From positions 1 through 64,000 of the forward strand of contig JAGAUA010000009.1 in assembly GCA_017847885.1 (NCBI GenBank): DNA of 64,000 nucleotides, in the 5' to 3' direction. Source of the stretch: Oscillospiraceae bacterium (GTDB taxonomy: Bacteria > Bacillota > Clostridia > Oscillospirales > Ruminococcaceae). The position numbers and the translations under genes are program-made. Under the pieces are notes generated by a model. It ran no database searches and was not told the DNA's origin. It worked only from the letters and a program-made list of their open reading frames with translations. Shown here in pieces: positions 1-8,550 of this stretch (its first letter is position 1; each line of letters opens with the position of its first letter).

Positions 1-526
1 CGCTGTAATTTTTAAATTCGTCGGTGAGCTGAGTCCAGATGCGCTCGTACTTGTACATGCACTCGTCCTTGTCCTTGCCGGCAAATTTCTCCCACCAGCC
101 ACCGTCCCAATGGATATTCAGGATAACGTACATATCGCTGTTCAGCGCCCAGTCAACGACCTGCTTCACTCTTGCGAGATATTGGGGGTTGATGTCGTAA
201 TTTTCGCTCATCATATTTGACCACGCCACGGGGATACGCAGAACGCCGAAGCCCGACTCGGCATAGCCCTTTATGATTTCCTCGGTAATAACGGGGCTTC
301 CCCAGCCTGTTTCGTAATTGGTCACGCTTGAGCTGTCTATCCAGCCTCCGCAGCTTTCAAAGGTATTGCCGAGATTTATGCCCAGACCCATATCCTTAAC
401 GATCTCCATAGTTGACATATCACGCATTTCTCCCTTTGATTCTGCACAGCCTGAAAGCAGAGCGGAAAGTAAAGAAATAGAAAGCACAAGCGATATAAAT
501 TTAGATAATCCTTTGATGATTTGCAT
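1..526 (-). CDS. GH5-type cellulase lipoprotein, partial (N-terminal half)
   Basis: Only the first ~175 residues are in the window; the gene runs off the left edge. The reverse-strand translation starts with a signal peptide ending in a lipobox (SALLSGC), so it should be a membrane-anchored extracellular enzyme. The mature part reads MGLGINLGNTFE, then YETGWGSP, then GFGVLRIPVAWSN and MYVILNIHWDGGWW. This is the N-terminal signature of GH5 endoglucanases and related beta-glycanases. The catalytic glutamates lie beyond the edge, so substrate is not settled. Two ATGs are possible at 532 and 526. The AAGGAG at 535-540 is 8 nt from the 526 ATG but only 2 nt from 532, so 526 is preferred. It is the last gene of the leftward strand here and has its own promoter. 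Confidence 0.85.
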   Translation of the reverse strand, partial: MQIIKGLSKFISLVLSISLLSALLSGCAESKGEMRDMSTMEIVKDMGLGINLGNTFESCGGWIDSSSVTNYETGWGSPVITEEIIKGYAESGFGVLRIPVAWSNMMSENYDINPQYLARVKQVVDWALNSDMYVILNIHWDGGWWEKFAGKDKDECMYKYERIWTQLTDEFKNYS

Positions 527-547
527 TACCATCACTCCTTTTTTTTT

Positions 548-576
548 ATTATAACGCCTTATTTCCTATTGTACAA
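548..576 (-). promoter_or_regulatory. Sigma-A-type promoter of the GH5 gene
   Basis: Reading leftward there is TTGTAC at 576-571, a 17-nt spacer, and TATAAT at 553-548. Transcription would begin around 541, leaving a very short leader that carries the AAGGAG ribosome binding site. Confidence 0.55.
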
Positions 577-624
577 TATCCTATGCAGTATGATTTACTG
601 ACTTTTTGTGCATTTTCCTTAAAT

Positions 625-712
625 TTAAGCAACATACTGACTTCGTTTTTCAGACGGAGTCAGTTTTGTTTTCAATTGAATACGCTGATTGTTGTAAAGG
701 AAAAAATCACTA
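625..712 (-). mobile_element. IS3-family transposase C-terminal remnant
   Basis: In the reverse frame ending at TAA 627-625 the peptide is FFLYNNQRIQLKTKLTPSEK followed by RSQYVA. This matches the typical C-terminal end of IS3/IS150-group OrfB integrases (FYN-x-RIQ-x-KLK-x-LTP-x-E-x-R). Only about 27 residues are recognisable and no catalytic DDE region is present. It lies directly beyond the point where corA loses its homology, so it is probably the remains of the insertion that broke corA. Confidence 0.7.
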
Positions 713-1562
713 TACCGCCATTATATGACTGTATCGTGATTTTCATAAACAACCCCAAATCGGCTTTTTTGACCGTAGATACCTTGTAATTATGAGATAT
801 TGTTGATATTGCAGTCAGAAAAGCCATATTGCTGTTCTGCTTTGCGTCGATCTGCGCCTGATATGCGTCACGGACCTGCCCCGCGTATTCAAGAAGATAT
901 ACCGTCCTGTTCATAAGCCTGTCCGCCCGGTCGAATATAGTTCCGAAATATTTTCTCTGCTTTTTGTCAAACAAATCGTTCTCGTCCTGTTCAAGCTCCT
1001 TGCCCATATCACGCAGCTCATCGTAATAGCTCCGCAGAATAAGAAGTTCCCGTCGTATCGGATTGATACTTTCGGAAAAGCCCTCCGTTTTCCCTTCGGA
1101 TATTTTTTTCTCAAGCTGCATTATCTTCTGTTCATGCTGGATAAGAAGCTCGGTATCACGCTGCATAAGCTGCGAAAAATAACTGCACACCGCACGCTGT
1201 ACAGTCAGCCGCTGATTTACTGCGCCAATTTGAACTTTTCGGAATATATTCTGCGAAAAATTATAATTATCAACGATCACTACACTTCGGCGGCTGATAA
1301 ACAGCATTATTTTATATCTGCTTCCTGCAACGTCCAGCAACTTTGGGATACAAAGAGTTCCCAGAAGAAAATCGTTCTGTGTTTCGATTTTTGAAAATGC
1401 AATGCTTTCAAGAGAAAGCTCGCCGTCATAATCAATACCCGATAATTTCAGCGCATTTGCAGCCTGCGCAGACGAAGTCAGAATTACGGCAGGACAGCTT
1501 TCGGCTTCAAGCTGCTCTGCACCCATCTGCTCGGGAAAATTTTCTAACTTATATATTATCAT
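672..1562 (-). pseudogene. corA: CorA-family Mg2+/Co2+ transporter, 3'-truncated
   Basis: The first ~255 residues read as the soluble funnel and stalk of a CorA transporter: coiled, charged helices and then DAYQAQIDAKQNSNMAFLTA and ISTI, which normally leads into the first transmembrane helix. Homology stops there (about position 795). The remaining ~40 residues are not CorA-like, and both membrane helices with the GMN selectivity motif are missing. The frame runs into IS3-like sequence at 625-712. The product cannot be a functional channel as it stands. The ATG directly follows the ppk stop codon, so it was probably the last gene of a phosphate/polyphosphate-linked operon. Confidence 0.75.
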
Positions 1563-2534
1563 TCATTTACCGCTAAGCATTTCCGCAGTCTGCGCCTGTT
1601 CGTAAGCCTTGTCGTAGAAATGCTCCTGACTGTTCATTTTTTCATTGTCATTTTCCACACGGATATAATTGCCGTCACTGTCCATCTCTCTTGCCTGAAC
1701 GTTGTCCGACATTATACTGTTGAACATATAAACGATCTGCTCTCTTATGCACTCATTATAAACGGGTGCTGCGACCTCTACTCTGCGAAGTGTATTTCGT
1801 GTCATAAAATCAGCCGAGGCAATATAAATTTTTGCCGCTTCTCCCCTGCCGAAAATGTAAATTCTTGAGTGTTCAAGAAAACGTCCCACAACGCTTATCA
1901 CCCTTATATTTTCCGTTTCGCCGGGAACGACCGGGATAAGACAGCATATTCCTCTTACGACAAGTTCAATTTTTACGCCTGCCTTTGAAGCCTTGATAAG
2001 CTCGTCAATTATGGTCTTATCGGTGAGGGAATTTATCTTCACGCCGATATATGCCTCTTCGCCTTTTTCGGCAAGTACTATCTGCTCATCAATCATTTCA
2101 ATTACCCTGTTTTGCAGACAATTGGGCGCAACAAGAAGAGCCTCGGAGTTTTTTACCGTTGTATCGGACGCAAGGGCGTTAAAAACATCGTTGGCGTTTT
2201 TTCCGATAACGCTGTCGGCGGTCATAAGGGACAGGTCGGTATAGATACGGGCAGTTTTTTCATTATAATTTCCCGTGCCTATCTGAGTGTAATACTCGGG
2301 ATTTCCGTTAATGCTTTTCGTGATAAGACACAGCTTGGAATGAACCTTGAAGCCGTTCAAACCATAGATGACAGTACAGCCCGCAGCTTCAAGACGGCGT
2401 GACCATTCGATGTTGTTTTCCTCGTCAAACCGCGCTTTCAGCTCAACAAGCACAAGCACGTCCTTGCCGTTTTCGGCGGCTTCAATGAGTGCATTTACCA
2501 CTTCACTGTTTTTTGCAACTCGGTAAAGGGTCAT
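1563..2534 (-). pseudogene. ppk: Polyphosphate kinase, C-terminal part (after in-frame stop)
   Basis: This part continues the upstream ppk segment in the same frame, starting at a methionine that is internal in the family (SIKMTLYRVAKNS). It carries the phosphotransfer domains: ARFDEENNIEW, GLNGFKVHSKL with the histidine (residue 65 here) equivalent to E. coli His435, GTGNYNEKTARIYTDLS, and FLEHSRIYIF with the third conserved histidine. The residue 19 positions after His65, His454 in E. coli, is Gln here (YTQIGTGN). No Shine-Dalgarno precedes the ATG, so separate translation is doubtful. With the N-terminal part it gives ~690 residues, the normal PPK1 length. Confidence 0.85.
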
Positions 2535-2552
2535 TTTTATTGATACAACGTC

Positions 2553-3650
2553 TTAGTCGGCTGCCGCCTCGTGAAGCATATTCAGAAATGGCTTTATGCT
2601 GTCAAAGGGGTATGCAAGCAGCTTGTCCTTTTCCTTTATCTGTTCGAGTATAGGTCTGCCGTCAATAAACTGCGCCGATTTCTGAGGTATCCTCTTGGGG
2701 TAGAAAAGCTCGGACTTCTGACTGAGGCGATCCTGCAATTCAAACACAAAGGAAAGGTCGAGAGGAGATATATTACGGAAGACATACTTCCGCTCAATGT
2801 CCATATATCTGCACAGCTTCTCCACTATTTCTTCGTCAAGTTCCCTGGAAAGCTCAAGACGAACGGGAGAAAGTCTTTTTCTCTGCTTTATGATGTCCGC
2901 CATAAATTCACGGTAGTCCAGGTCCTCATCGTAAAGTGCGTCTGCGTCAATATCGGCATTTCTTGTCACACGAAGAAGTGATTTCGATTTTACGGCATAT
3001 TCCTTGAACACCTGCGGGGCAAAATGCAAAATAAGTTCCTCGGAAAGTATATATGTACCGCTGTTTTTGCCCACCTCGATAAGTCTGGGAATAACTCCGC
3101 TGCCGCAGGGAATTATGCCTATTTTCTTCTTGCCGCTTTTCTTTTCAAGAACTGCCGCAGCATAAATATCCTTGTTTTTGAGGAATGGAAAGGGCTGTCT
3201 TTCACCCACGATAACGGGAGAAAGAAAAGGTGCAATCTCCAAGTTGAAATATTCCTCAAGATGCTCGTTTTCCTTTTTATCAATATTTCTGAAATTGACT
3301 ATCCTTACGTTATGCTCCTCAAGCCTGCCCATAAGCTTGCCGTAAACAAGGTCTTTACGCTCGTTAAGAGTATGCACCCTGTCAAGAACTGCGTCAAGCT
3401 GCTCCCCGGCGGTCATATCAGTCTTATTTTCACGGATATTTTTATCAACAAGCATCTGGTCGATAAGCGAGCCTACTCTCACCATAAAAAACTCGTCCAA
3501 GTTGCTCTGATATATGGATACAAAGGAAAGCCTTTCGCAAAGCGGATTTTTCTCGCTTTCCGCTTCCTCCAGAACTCTCTCGTTGAATTTCAGCCAGGAA
3601 ATTTCCCTGTTCATATAGACCTGCTTTTCGCAAACTGCCGATTTGCTCAT
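2553..3650 (-). pseudogene. ppk: Polyphosphate kinase, N-terminal part (ends at in-frame TAA)
   Basis: PPK1 makes polyphosphate from ATP at the membrane. The N-terminal domain is clear: MNREISWLKFNERVLEEA, then YQSNLDEFFMVRVGSL, then QPFPFLKNKDIYAAAV and HFAPQVF. The frame ends at a single TAA at 2555-2553 (codons GAC TAA GAC), where the family continues with D-x-DVVSIK. The next codon resumes perfect PPK homology in the same frame. One base change or sequencing error would explain it. The start is taken at 3650 (MSKSAVCEK), 9 nt from a GGAG and overlapping the stop of the upstream pstS fragment as ATGA. An ATG at 3665 is also possible. Confidence 0.85.
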
Positions 3651-3990
3651 TTTAAATCGCTCCATTTCTCCGCATTATTATCATAGATTTGTTTTATCTG
3701 CTTCTCAGAAAGATTTTCAACAGGATTTTCCGCATTTACAATTACGGCAATACCGTCTCTCGCCACAGCTTTTTTGGTAAGAAGTTCGTTTTCGTAATCT
3801 GCAAGTTCACGGGAGGACATAGCTATATCACATTCGCTTCTGATCGCCGAGTTAAGTCCGTCCGAGGAGTCGGTTGCCGTTATTTCAATAGTTATATTCG
3901 GGTTATAGCTTTTGTAATCCTCCGCCATTTTTTCGATAAGAGGAGCCATTGATGTTGAGCCGCATATTTTGATAACCACCTTTATAAGAA
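3647..3990 (-). pseudogene. PstS-like phosphate-binding protein fragment
   Basis: From about 3985 leftward the peptide ICGSTSMAPLIEKMAEDYKS, then NPNITIEIT, SECDIAMSSREL, and the section ending DNNAEKWSDLK is the first lobe of a PstS phosphate-binding protein. The family normally has ~250-300 residues with an N-terminal signal peptide and a second lobe; both are missing. The open frame nominally starts at 4075, but the residues before ~3985 look like an antisense shadow of the neighbouring FIST gene. Its TGA overlaps the ppk ATG, so ppk may once have been translationally coupled to it. Phosphate capture beside polyphosphate synthesis makes biological sense. Confidence 0.7.
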
Positions 3991-4087
3991 CAAGCAAAAA
4001 TTCGATATTTTTCTCAACGGCACAGGAATTGACAGAAGCAAGCAAGCACTTATCCGCATTCACAGCTCGGTTCATTCTGCAGAGGAA

Positions 4088-6421
4088 ATGGGTACATTGT
4101 CAGCGGAGATAGGCAAGCTGCTGCCAAACGCAAGAATTATCGGCTGTTCCACGCCGGGAGTAATACTTGACGGAAAAATAATTACGGATTCCTGCCTTGT
4201 GTCAATCACAACATTTGATAAATGCGAAATTGATTCTATTTTTATTGATAAGTCAAAAAATGAAAAACAATTATGCTCAGAGCTTTCAGAAAAACTTATT
4301 AAAGGCAGAAGCGGTTTTATGCTTATCTTCCTGCCTGCGGGATTTACCAAAGGAATAATGCTTGCCGATCTGATAAACGAAAAAGCTCCCGATGTAAAAA
4401 TGCTGGGCGGAGCGGCAGGCTACAAAACGAAAAAAAGCCGTGCCTATGTGCTTGAGGGCAATAAGGTCTCCGAGAAGGCAGTCTCGGCGGCGTTTATTTC
4501 TTCCGATGAACTGTTTGTTTATGAAAATTTCGTATGCGGTGCCGACAATTCGGGAAAAAGCTGCACTGTCACAAAATCCCGAAAATGCTGTCTTGAAAAA
4601 ATCGACGGTATGAGTGGTACAAGGTGGTATTCGGAATTTCTTGATAAAACAGAGCTTGAAAATGACCCGGAGCTTTCTGTTTTATTCCCGATAATAAGGG
4701 AAGCTGATATACGGATACCGTATTTTGTGAAATACGAACATAAAAAAGAAGAACAGCTGGAGCTTTCCTGCGAGTTTCCGGGTGGTTCAGCAATATATTC
4801 GGGATATTTTAACCCGCAGAAGACTCTGAGTGAAATGCGAACAGTCTATAAAGAGCTGAAACAAGCCCCCTCGGAATTGCTTTTTGCATACGATTGTCAG
4901 TCAAGAATGATAGTAATGCACAGCTGTGCAAAATGGGAGGCGGAGCAGTTTACCGCCACCAACATAAGCGGCGCGCTGCTGTCGGGAGAGATAGTTTGCA
5001 GAGAAAACAAGAATTATTTTGCAAACTTTACCTTTGCCGTTGCCTGCCTTTCGGAAAATGAAAACGCTCATATTCCACTCAGAAGCAGAGATTTTTCCGA
5101 CTCCTCCCCTATCCGTCAGAACAATGTCAAGGCAGTCAATTACCTGCTTGCTTCGGGTAACAGGCAGCTGAACGAGCAGCTTGAAAATCAGCAGAATAAG
5201 ATAAAAAATTCTCTTCTGCGGAATGAAGCGCTGGGACTGGATAACCAGTTCTGTTATCTTAATGAAAGAGAGAATATACACCTTAATAAGATAGCTCTGT
5301 ATGCCCTGAACAATGAAAAAATGGTAAAGCTGTTCGTGGGTCGAAAGGAAATTTTCGAGGAGTTGAAAAAGGTTTACGGCAATGTTTCCGCAAGACTTAA
5401 TGAGTGCGGAATTGTTCATATTTACAGCTATGAGACCTCGTCCCTGCTTGTTGCTTCCGATGATAATATCAGCACCGATGTGTTTGAAAAAATTGCAGAG
5501 GACACGCTCCGATATCTTAATTCTATCTCTTTGAATGATGTTCGTCTGTCCTATCAATGCGCTGCCGTGGAGGACAAAAAGGAACCGCTCCACAAGGCGG
5601 AAACGGCTTTGCAGTACGGCTCTGAGCATAATATGAGCTTTGTAAGATACAAACAGATAGCAGACAGCATGATGGATAAAACGGAGGAAATACACATTCT
5701 TCAGGTAATCAGGGACGCACTTTCGGAGGAGCGTGTGGTACCGTATTTTCAAGGGATATACGATAACATTGAAAAGCGCTTCGGACTGTACGAATCGCTT
5801 ATGAAAATATCGGATAAAAGCGGTAAGATATACTTTCCAAATCAATTTCTGCCTGTTGCAAAAAAGTATAATCTTTACGAATTGCTGTCGGTCGCTATGG
5901 TAAAAAAAGTAATGGAAATGTTCATTGACAGCGATGTAAAGGTGACTATAAATCTCAATGTCCGTGATATTTATGACCGTGAAATGATAAAGGTGATATT
6001 CAAATATCTGAACAAAGCCGCTCACCCCGAGAATTTTATTTTTGAGCTTGTGGAATCGGAGGAAGTCACCGATTATCAATACATAAAAGAATTTGCCGAC
6101 AGGATACACGAAAAGAACGCCAAGATAGCCATTGACGATTTCGGCAGCGGATTTTCAAATCTTATGCACATTATCAGAATAGACGCCGAGTATCTGAAAA
6201 TTGACGGCGAGATAATCCGCTCGATTTGTGATGATGAAAAGTGTATGCAGTTTGTGGGAATTATCACAAGCTGGTGCAGCAATCAGCAAAAGCAGGTAAT
6301 TGCCGAATTTGTGGAAAATGAAAAGATACAGGGTATTATCGAAGAAATGGGCATCAGATACTCCCAAGGTTATTATTTTTCAAAGCCGCAGCCGTGGGAA
6401 TTGGCGGATAAACAATCATAA
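4088..6421 (+). CDS. FIST-EAL signalling protein (probable c-di-GMP phosphodiesterase), 5'-truncated
   Basis: This is a cytoplasmic protein with an N-terminal FIST sensory region (ARIIGCSTPGVILDG; then FLPAGFTKGIMLADLINEKA, with FIST_C to ~residue 330), a degenerate GGDEF-like stretch (~400-510) and a C-terminal EAL domain (~525-775). EAL residues present are YESL (for YEAL), NLNVRD, FELVES, AIDDFGSGFSN, EYLKIDG, IAEFVE and QGYYFSKP, so catalysis looks possible. FIST homology extends upstream of this ATG: the same frame is open back to 3959 and reads ALIRIHSSVHSAEEMGT. No ATG, GTG or TTG occurs there, and no ribosome binding site is seen before 4088. The gene has therefore lost its real start at the junction with the pstS fragment. 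Confidence 0.8.
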   Translation: MGTLSAEIGKLLPNARIIGCSTPGVILDGKIITDSCLVSITTFDKCEIDSIFIDKSKNEKQLCSELSEKLIKGRSGFMLIFLPAGFTKGIMLADLINEKAPDVKMLGGAAGYKTKKSRAYVLEGNKVSEKAVSAAFISSDELFVYENFVCGADNSGKSCTVTKSRKCCLEKIDGMSGTRWYSEFLDKTELENDPELSVLFPIIREADIRIPYFVKYEHKKEEQLELSCEFPGGSAIYSGYFNPQKTLSEMRTVYKELKQAPSELLFAYDCQSRMIVMHSCAKWEAEQFTATNISGALLSGEIVCRENKNYFANFTFAVACLSENENAHIPLRSRDFSDSSPIRQNNVKAVNYLLASGNRQLNEQLENQQNKIKNSLLRNEALGLDNQFCYLNERENIHLNKIALYALNNEKMVKLFVGRKEIFEELKKVYGNVSARLNECGIVHIYSYETSSLLVASDDNISTDVFEKIAEDTLRYLNSISLNDVRLSYQCAAVEDKKEPLHKAETALQYGSEHNMSFVRYKQIADSMMDKTEEIHILQVIRDALSEERVVPYFQGIYDNIEKRFGLYESLMKISDKSGKIYFPNQFLPVAKKYNLYELLSVAMVKKVMEMFIDSDVKVTINLNVRDIYDREMIKVIFKYLNKAAHPENFIFELVESEEVTDYQYIKEFADRIHEKNAKIAIDDFGSGFSNLMHIIRIDAEYLKIDGEIIRSICDDEKCMQFVGIITSWCSNQQKQVIAEFVENEKIQGIIEEMGIRYSQGYYFSKPQPWELADKQS

Positions 6422-6480
6422 CTTTCGGAGATTATTATCATTAATATTGGGTAAAAAACAAATTGTAGGGGGATATGCAA

Positions 6481-6669
6481 ATGCGATTATACGAAAATGA
6501 CTTGTGGAGAAATTCAGATGCTTTGCAATTGCCCGACCTTTATCAGTGCAGCGGAGAACCTGTAAATCCCAAACTGAGGCGATACATATTTGACGGCGAA
6601 CCTTGCGAATATAACGAGGAACTGCGGGCGGCTCTGAAAAAGCTCACCCTGGAAATATTATCGTTATAA
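6481..6669 (+). CDS. Short N-terminal half of a split membrane-protein paralog
   Basis: It encodes a 62-residue soluble peptide. Its segment LPDLYQCSGEPVNPKLRRYI followed by FDGEPC matches the N-terminus of the protein at 7053-7709 (KPELYQMNNAPVNPSLEKYI then FNGKTC). The two are clearly paralogous. I chose the ATG at 6481 because GGGGG at ~6467-6471 is well spaced for it; the upstream ATG at 6475 is too close. The frame stops before any membrane helix. The next gene, in another frame, carries the rest of the paralog, so this copy is split by a frameshift or internal deletion. No function is recognised. Confidence 0.55.
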   Translation: MRLYENDLWRNSDALQLPDLYQCSGEPVNPKLRRYIFDGEPCEYNEELRAALKKLTLEILSL

Positions 6670-6671
6670 TC

Positions 6672-7037
6672 ATGGCAGTTAATTGTATCATATATACTGT
6701 CGCAGCTTCTCTTCAAAGTGAAAAGGATATGTCCGTTTTTGCAGTCATTATCATAAGCGTTCTTGTGCTGCTGATAACCGTGTTTGCGTGCAGAGAATAT
6801 GCAAATAATGTGGCTGTCAAAGCGGCAGACAGAGGAGAAGCACAGTGCTTCAGATATACGTTTTACGGAATTTCCCGATATGAAATACCGGACTCTGAGG
6901 GCGGCACGACCACATATTATTATGCCAAGCTGGATGATTTTCTGGTGAAAGTATCCTCGGATAACCGGCTTCCGAATAAAGTGATCGGACTTGTTATATA
7001 CGTAAAGGGAACAGAATATTTTTATCTTCTTGTATAA
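6672..7037 (+). CDS. C-terminal half of the split membrane-protein paralog
   Basis: The 121-residue protein has one membrane helix (VFAVIIISVLVLLITVFA, ~residues 22-40) and a C-terminal domain that parallels the end of the 7053-7709 protein: RYTFYGISRYEIPDSE, YYYAKLDDFLVKVSS and VIGLVIYVKGTEYFYLL. It starts 2 nt after the previous stop, in a different frame. Compared with the intact paralog the first helix is missing. It may be translated as a coupled partner or be part of a broken gene. Function unknown. Confidence 0.5.
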   Translation: MAVNCIIYTVAASLQSEKDMSVFAVIIISVLVLLITVFACREYANNVAVKAADRGEAQCFRYTFYGISRYEIPDSEGGTTTYYYAKLDDFLVKVSSDNRLPNKVIGLVIYVKGTEYFYLLV

Positions 7038-7052
7038 CAAAAGGGGTATAGT

Positions 7053-7709
7053 ATGGATAGGATGATAAATGAAAACCATGTTTCTGACATAACCGAAAAG
7101 CCGGAACTGTATCAGATGAATAATGCGCCTGTAAATCCAAGCCTTGAAAAATATATTTTCAACGGAAAGACCTGCACAATGGACGACAGGCTTTATAATG
7201 CATTTTGCGCAAGCGCGAGCAAAACAGCCAATCTCAGTGATATATTTTCCGTAATATTAAAGGTTTTTGGAATATTAACGCTTGCTTCAGTGTTTATCCC
7301 GATAATCAGCATCGTTATTCTGGTTATACAGATGATACACGACCCGGACAACATCTACCCTGCTGCCTTACTTATCCCTATATTTATAGCATTGGGAATC
7401 GTTGTGGGCGGACTGGCACTGATAAAATTATCTTCAAAAATGGAAGAACAGCACAGAACATACTCCGATATAATGGGCAGCGTAAAACCACGGTTTACAG
7501 AGTGCTATATGTACAAACGCCGTCAGATAGTCCGATATGCATATGAAGGCATTGATTCAACGGAGTACAGATACTTTATTGAGCTTAAGGATTTTTATGT
7601 TGAACTCCCCAATCCGTCCGAAAAATGGGAGCGTGCCGAATATGCCTACGCAGTTATAATAAATATTAACGGCAAGGATATGTTTTTCCTGTTTAATGAT
7701 GTGGAATGA
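7053..7709 (+). CDS. Two-helix membrane protein of unknown function (intact paralog)
   Basis: This 218-residue protein has a soluble N-terminus (PELYQMNNAPVNPSLEKYIF), two membrane helices (~residues 68-90 and 104-128), and a cytosolic C-terminal domain ending with AYAVIININGKDMFFLFN. It follows the split paralog by 15 nt with an AAGGGG ribosome binding site, so the three frames form one transcription unit downstream of the FIST-EAL gene. I do not recognise a named family. Confidence 0.6.
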   Translation: MDRMINENHVSDITEKPELYQMNNAPVNPSLEKYIFNGKTCTMDDRLYNAFCASASKTANLSDIFSVILKVFGILTLASVFIPIISIVILVIQMIHDPDNIYPAALLIPIFIALGIVVGGLALIKLSSKMEEQHRTYSDIMGSVKPRFTECYMYKRRQIVRYAYEGIDSTEYRYFIELKDFYVELPNPSEKWERAEYAYAVIININGKDMFFLFNDVE

Positions 7710-7747
7710 AAAAGGACTTTGAAATTTTACTTAAAAAATTCGGGTAT

Positions 7748-7811
7748 GAAAAATAAACTGTGTAAACGCATTTCCCACAAAAAATTTGACCATACTAAAA
7801 TTGCAGCCAAA
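7748..7811. repeat. Dispersed repeat, copy A (second copy at 36324-36387)
   Basis: A ~64-bp segment beginning GAAAAATAAACTGTGTAAA and ending CTAAAATTGCAGCCAAA recurs at 36324-36387 in the same orientation with only a few mismatches and single-base indels. Neither copy codes for a protein. It may be the end of an insertion sequence or a small non-autonomous element. Confidence 0.7.
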
Positions 7812-7842
7812 TAAGGCAACTAGGAAGGCGAAAATCAAATGG

Positions 7843-7873
7843 AAAAGCAAAACTGCCGAACTATTTTCGGCAG
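7843..7873 (-). terminator. Rho-independent terminator of the GT2 gene
   Basis: Reading leftward, CTGCCGAA, a 5-nt loop, TTCGGCAG, then TTTTGCTTTT. The stem overlaps the last codons of the GT2 gene that stops at 7861. Confidence 0.65.
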
Positions 7874-8550
7874 CCGAAGAATATGTACCGAATATGCCGC
7901 AGACCGTCCCGTATCGTCCGCAGATGTGACCTGCCGCTGCGTCCGTCGGGGGCAAGCGTAACGGGGATTTCCGCTATTTTCGCACCGGAAAGAGCAAACT
8001 TTCCGATAATTTCGGTGGCGAACTCCATGCCGCTGCAGGAAAGTCCCAAGGCAAGCGCTTTTTGCCGATCGAAGCCGCGCAGTCCGCAGTGAAAGTCACG
8101 CACCGAGGTGTGAAACCGCAGTCTACCAAGAAACGAAAGCACAGGCACGCCGATATATCGGTGCGAAAACGGCATGGCACCCGGAGCAATATTGTCCATG
8201 CGGCAGCCCATTACCAAAGGGTATCCCTCGCGCAGCTTTTCGATAAATCTGTCCAGATGCAGAAAATCGTAGCTCATATCGCAGTCGCCCATAATGATGT
8301 ATTTTCCGTGGGCAGCTTTTATTCCGCCGATAAGGGCATTACCGTAGCCCCGTTCGGTCACGTTTACCACACGCGCACCTGCCTCTTGTGCAAGTGCTGC
8401 CGAATTATCCGTGCTGCCGTTGTCGGCGACCAGCACCTCTCCGCAGACGCCGCTTTCCGCAAGAAACTGCTGCGCCAGCCGCACACATTGCGCAACGGTC
8501 TGCTGCTCGTTAAGGCAGGGCATGAGAATAGTCAGCTCAATTTCGTCCAT
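7861..8550 (-). CDS. GT2 family glycosyltransferase, DPM/DPG-synthase-like, no membrane tail
   Basis: This is a GT-A fold transferase that should move a sugar from a nucleotide donor to a polyprenyl phosphate. Visible motifs are TILMPCLNEQQTV at the N-terminus, VADNGSTDNS, the metal-binding IMGDCDMSYD, MGCRMDNIAPGAMPFSHRYI and DFHCGLRGF. The start at 8550 follows AAAAGGAGG with good spacing. At 229 residues the protein ends at YIFFGCRK, without the C-terminal helices that many relatives have. The upstream gene overlaps it by 14 bp, and that product is multi-pass and could supply membrane association. The pair is divergent from the surface protein at 10074, suggesting surface glycan or glycoprotein synthesis. 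Confidence 0.85.
   Translation of the reverse strand: MDEIELTILMPCLNEQQTVAQCVRLAQQFLAESGVCGEVLVADNGSTDNSAALAQEAGARVVNVTERGYGNALIGGIKAAHGKYIIMGDCDMSYDFLHLDRFIEKLREGYPLVMGCRMDNIAPGAMPFSHRYIGVPVLSFLGRLRFHTSVRDFHCGLRGFDRQKALALGLSCSGMEFATEIIGKFALSGAKIAEIPVTLAPDGRSGRSHLRTIRDGLRHIRYIFFGCRK

Noticed and set aside
2571-3686. Forward open frames opposite ppk
   Set aside because: Antisense shadows of the clearly conserved ppk sequence.
4901-6109. A 402-residue reverse-strand open frame opposite the EAL protein
   Set aside because: It is fully antisense to a well-supported coding region, has no family features and no start signal.
7731-7955. Small reverse open frames around both copies of the dispersed repeat (also 36204-36504)
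   Set aside because: They are produced by the repeat itself; the shared peptide is antisense to a non-coding repeat and the contexts are unrelated.
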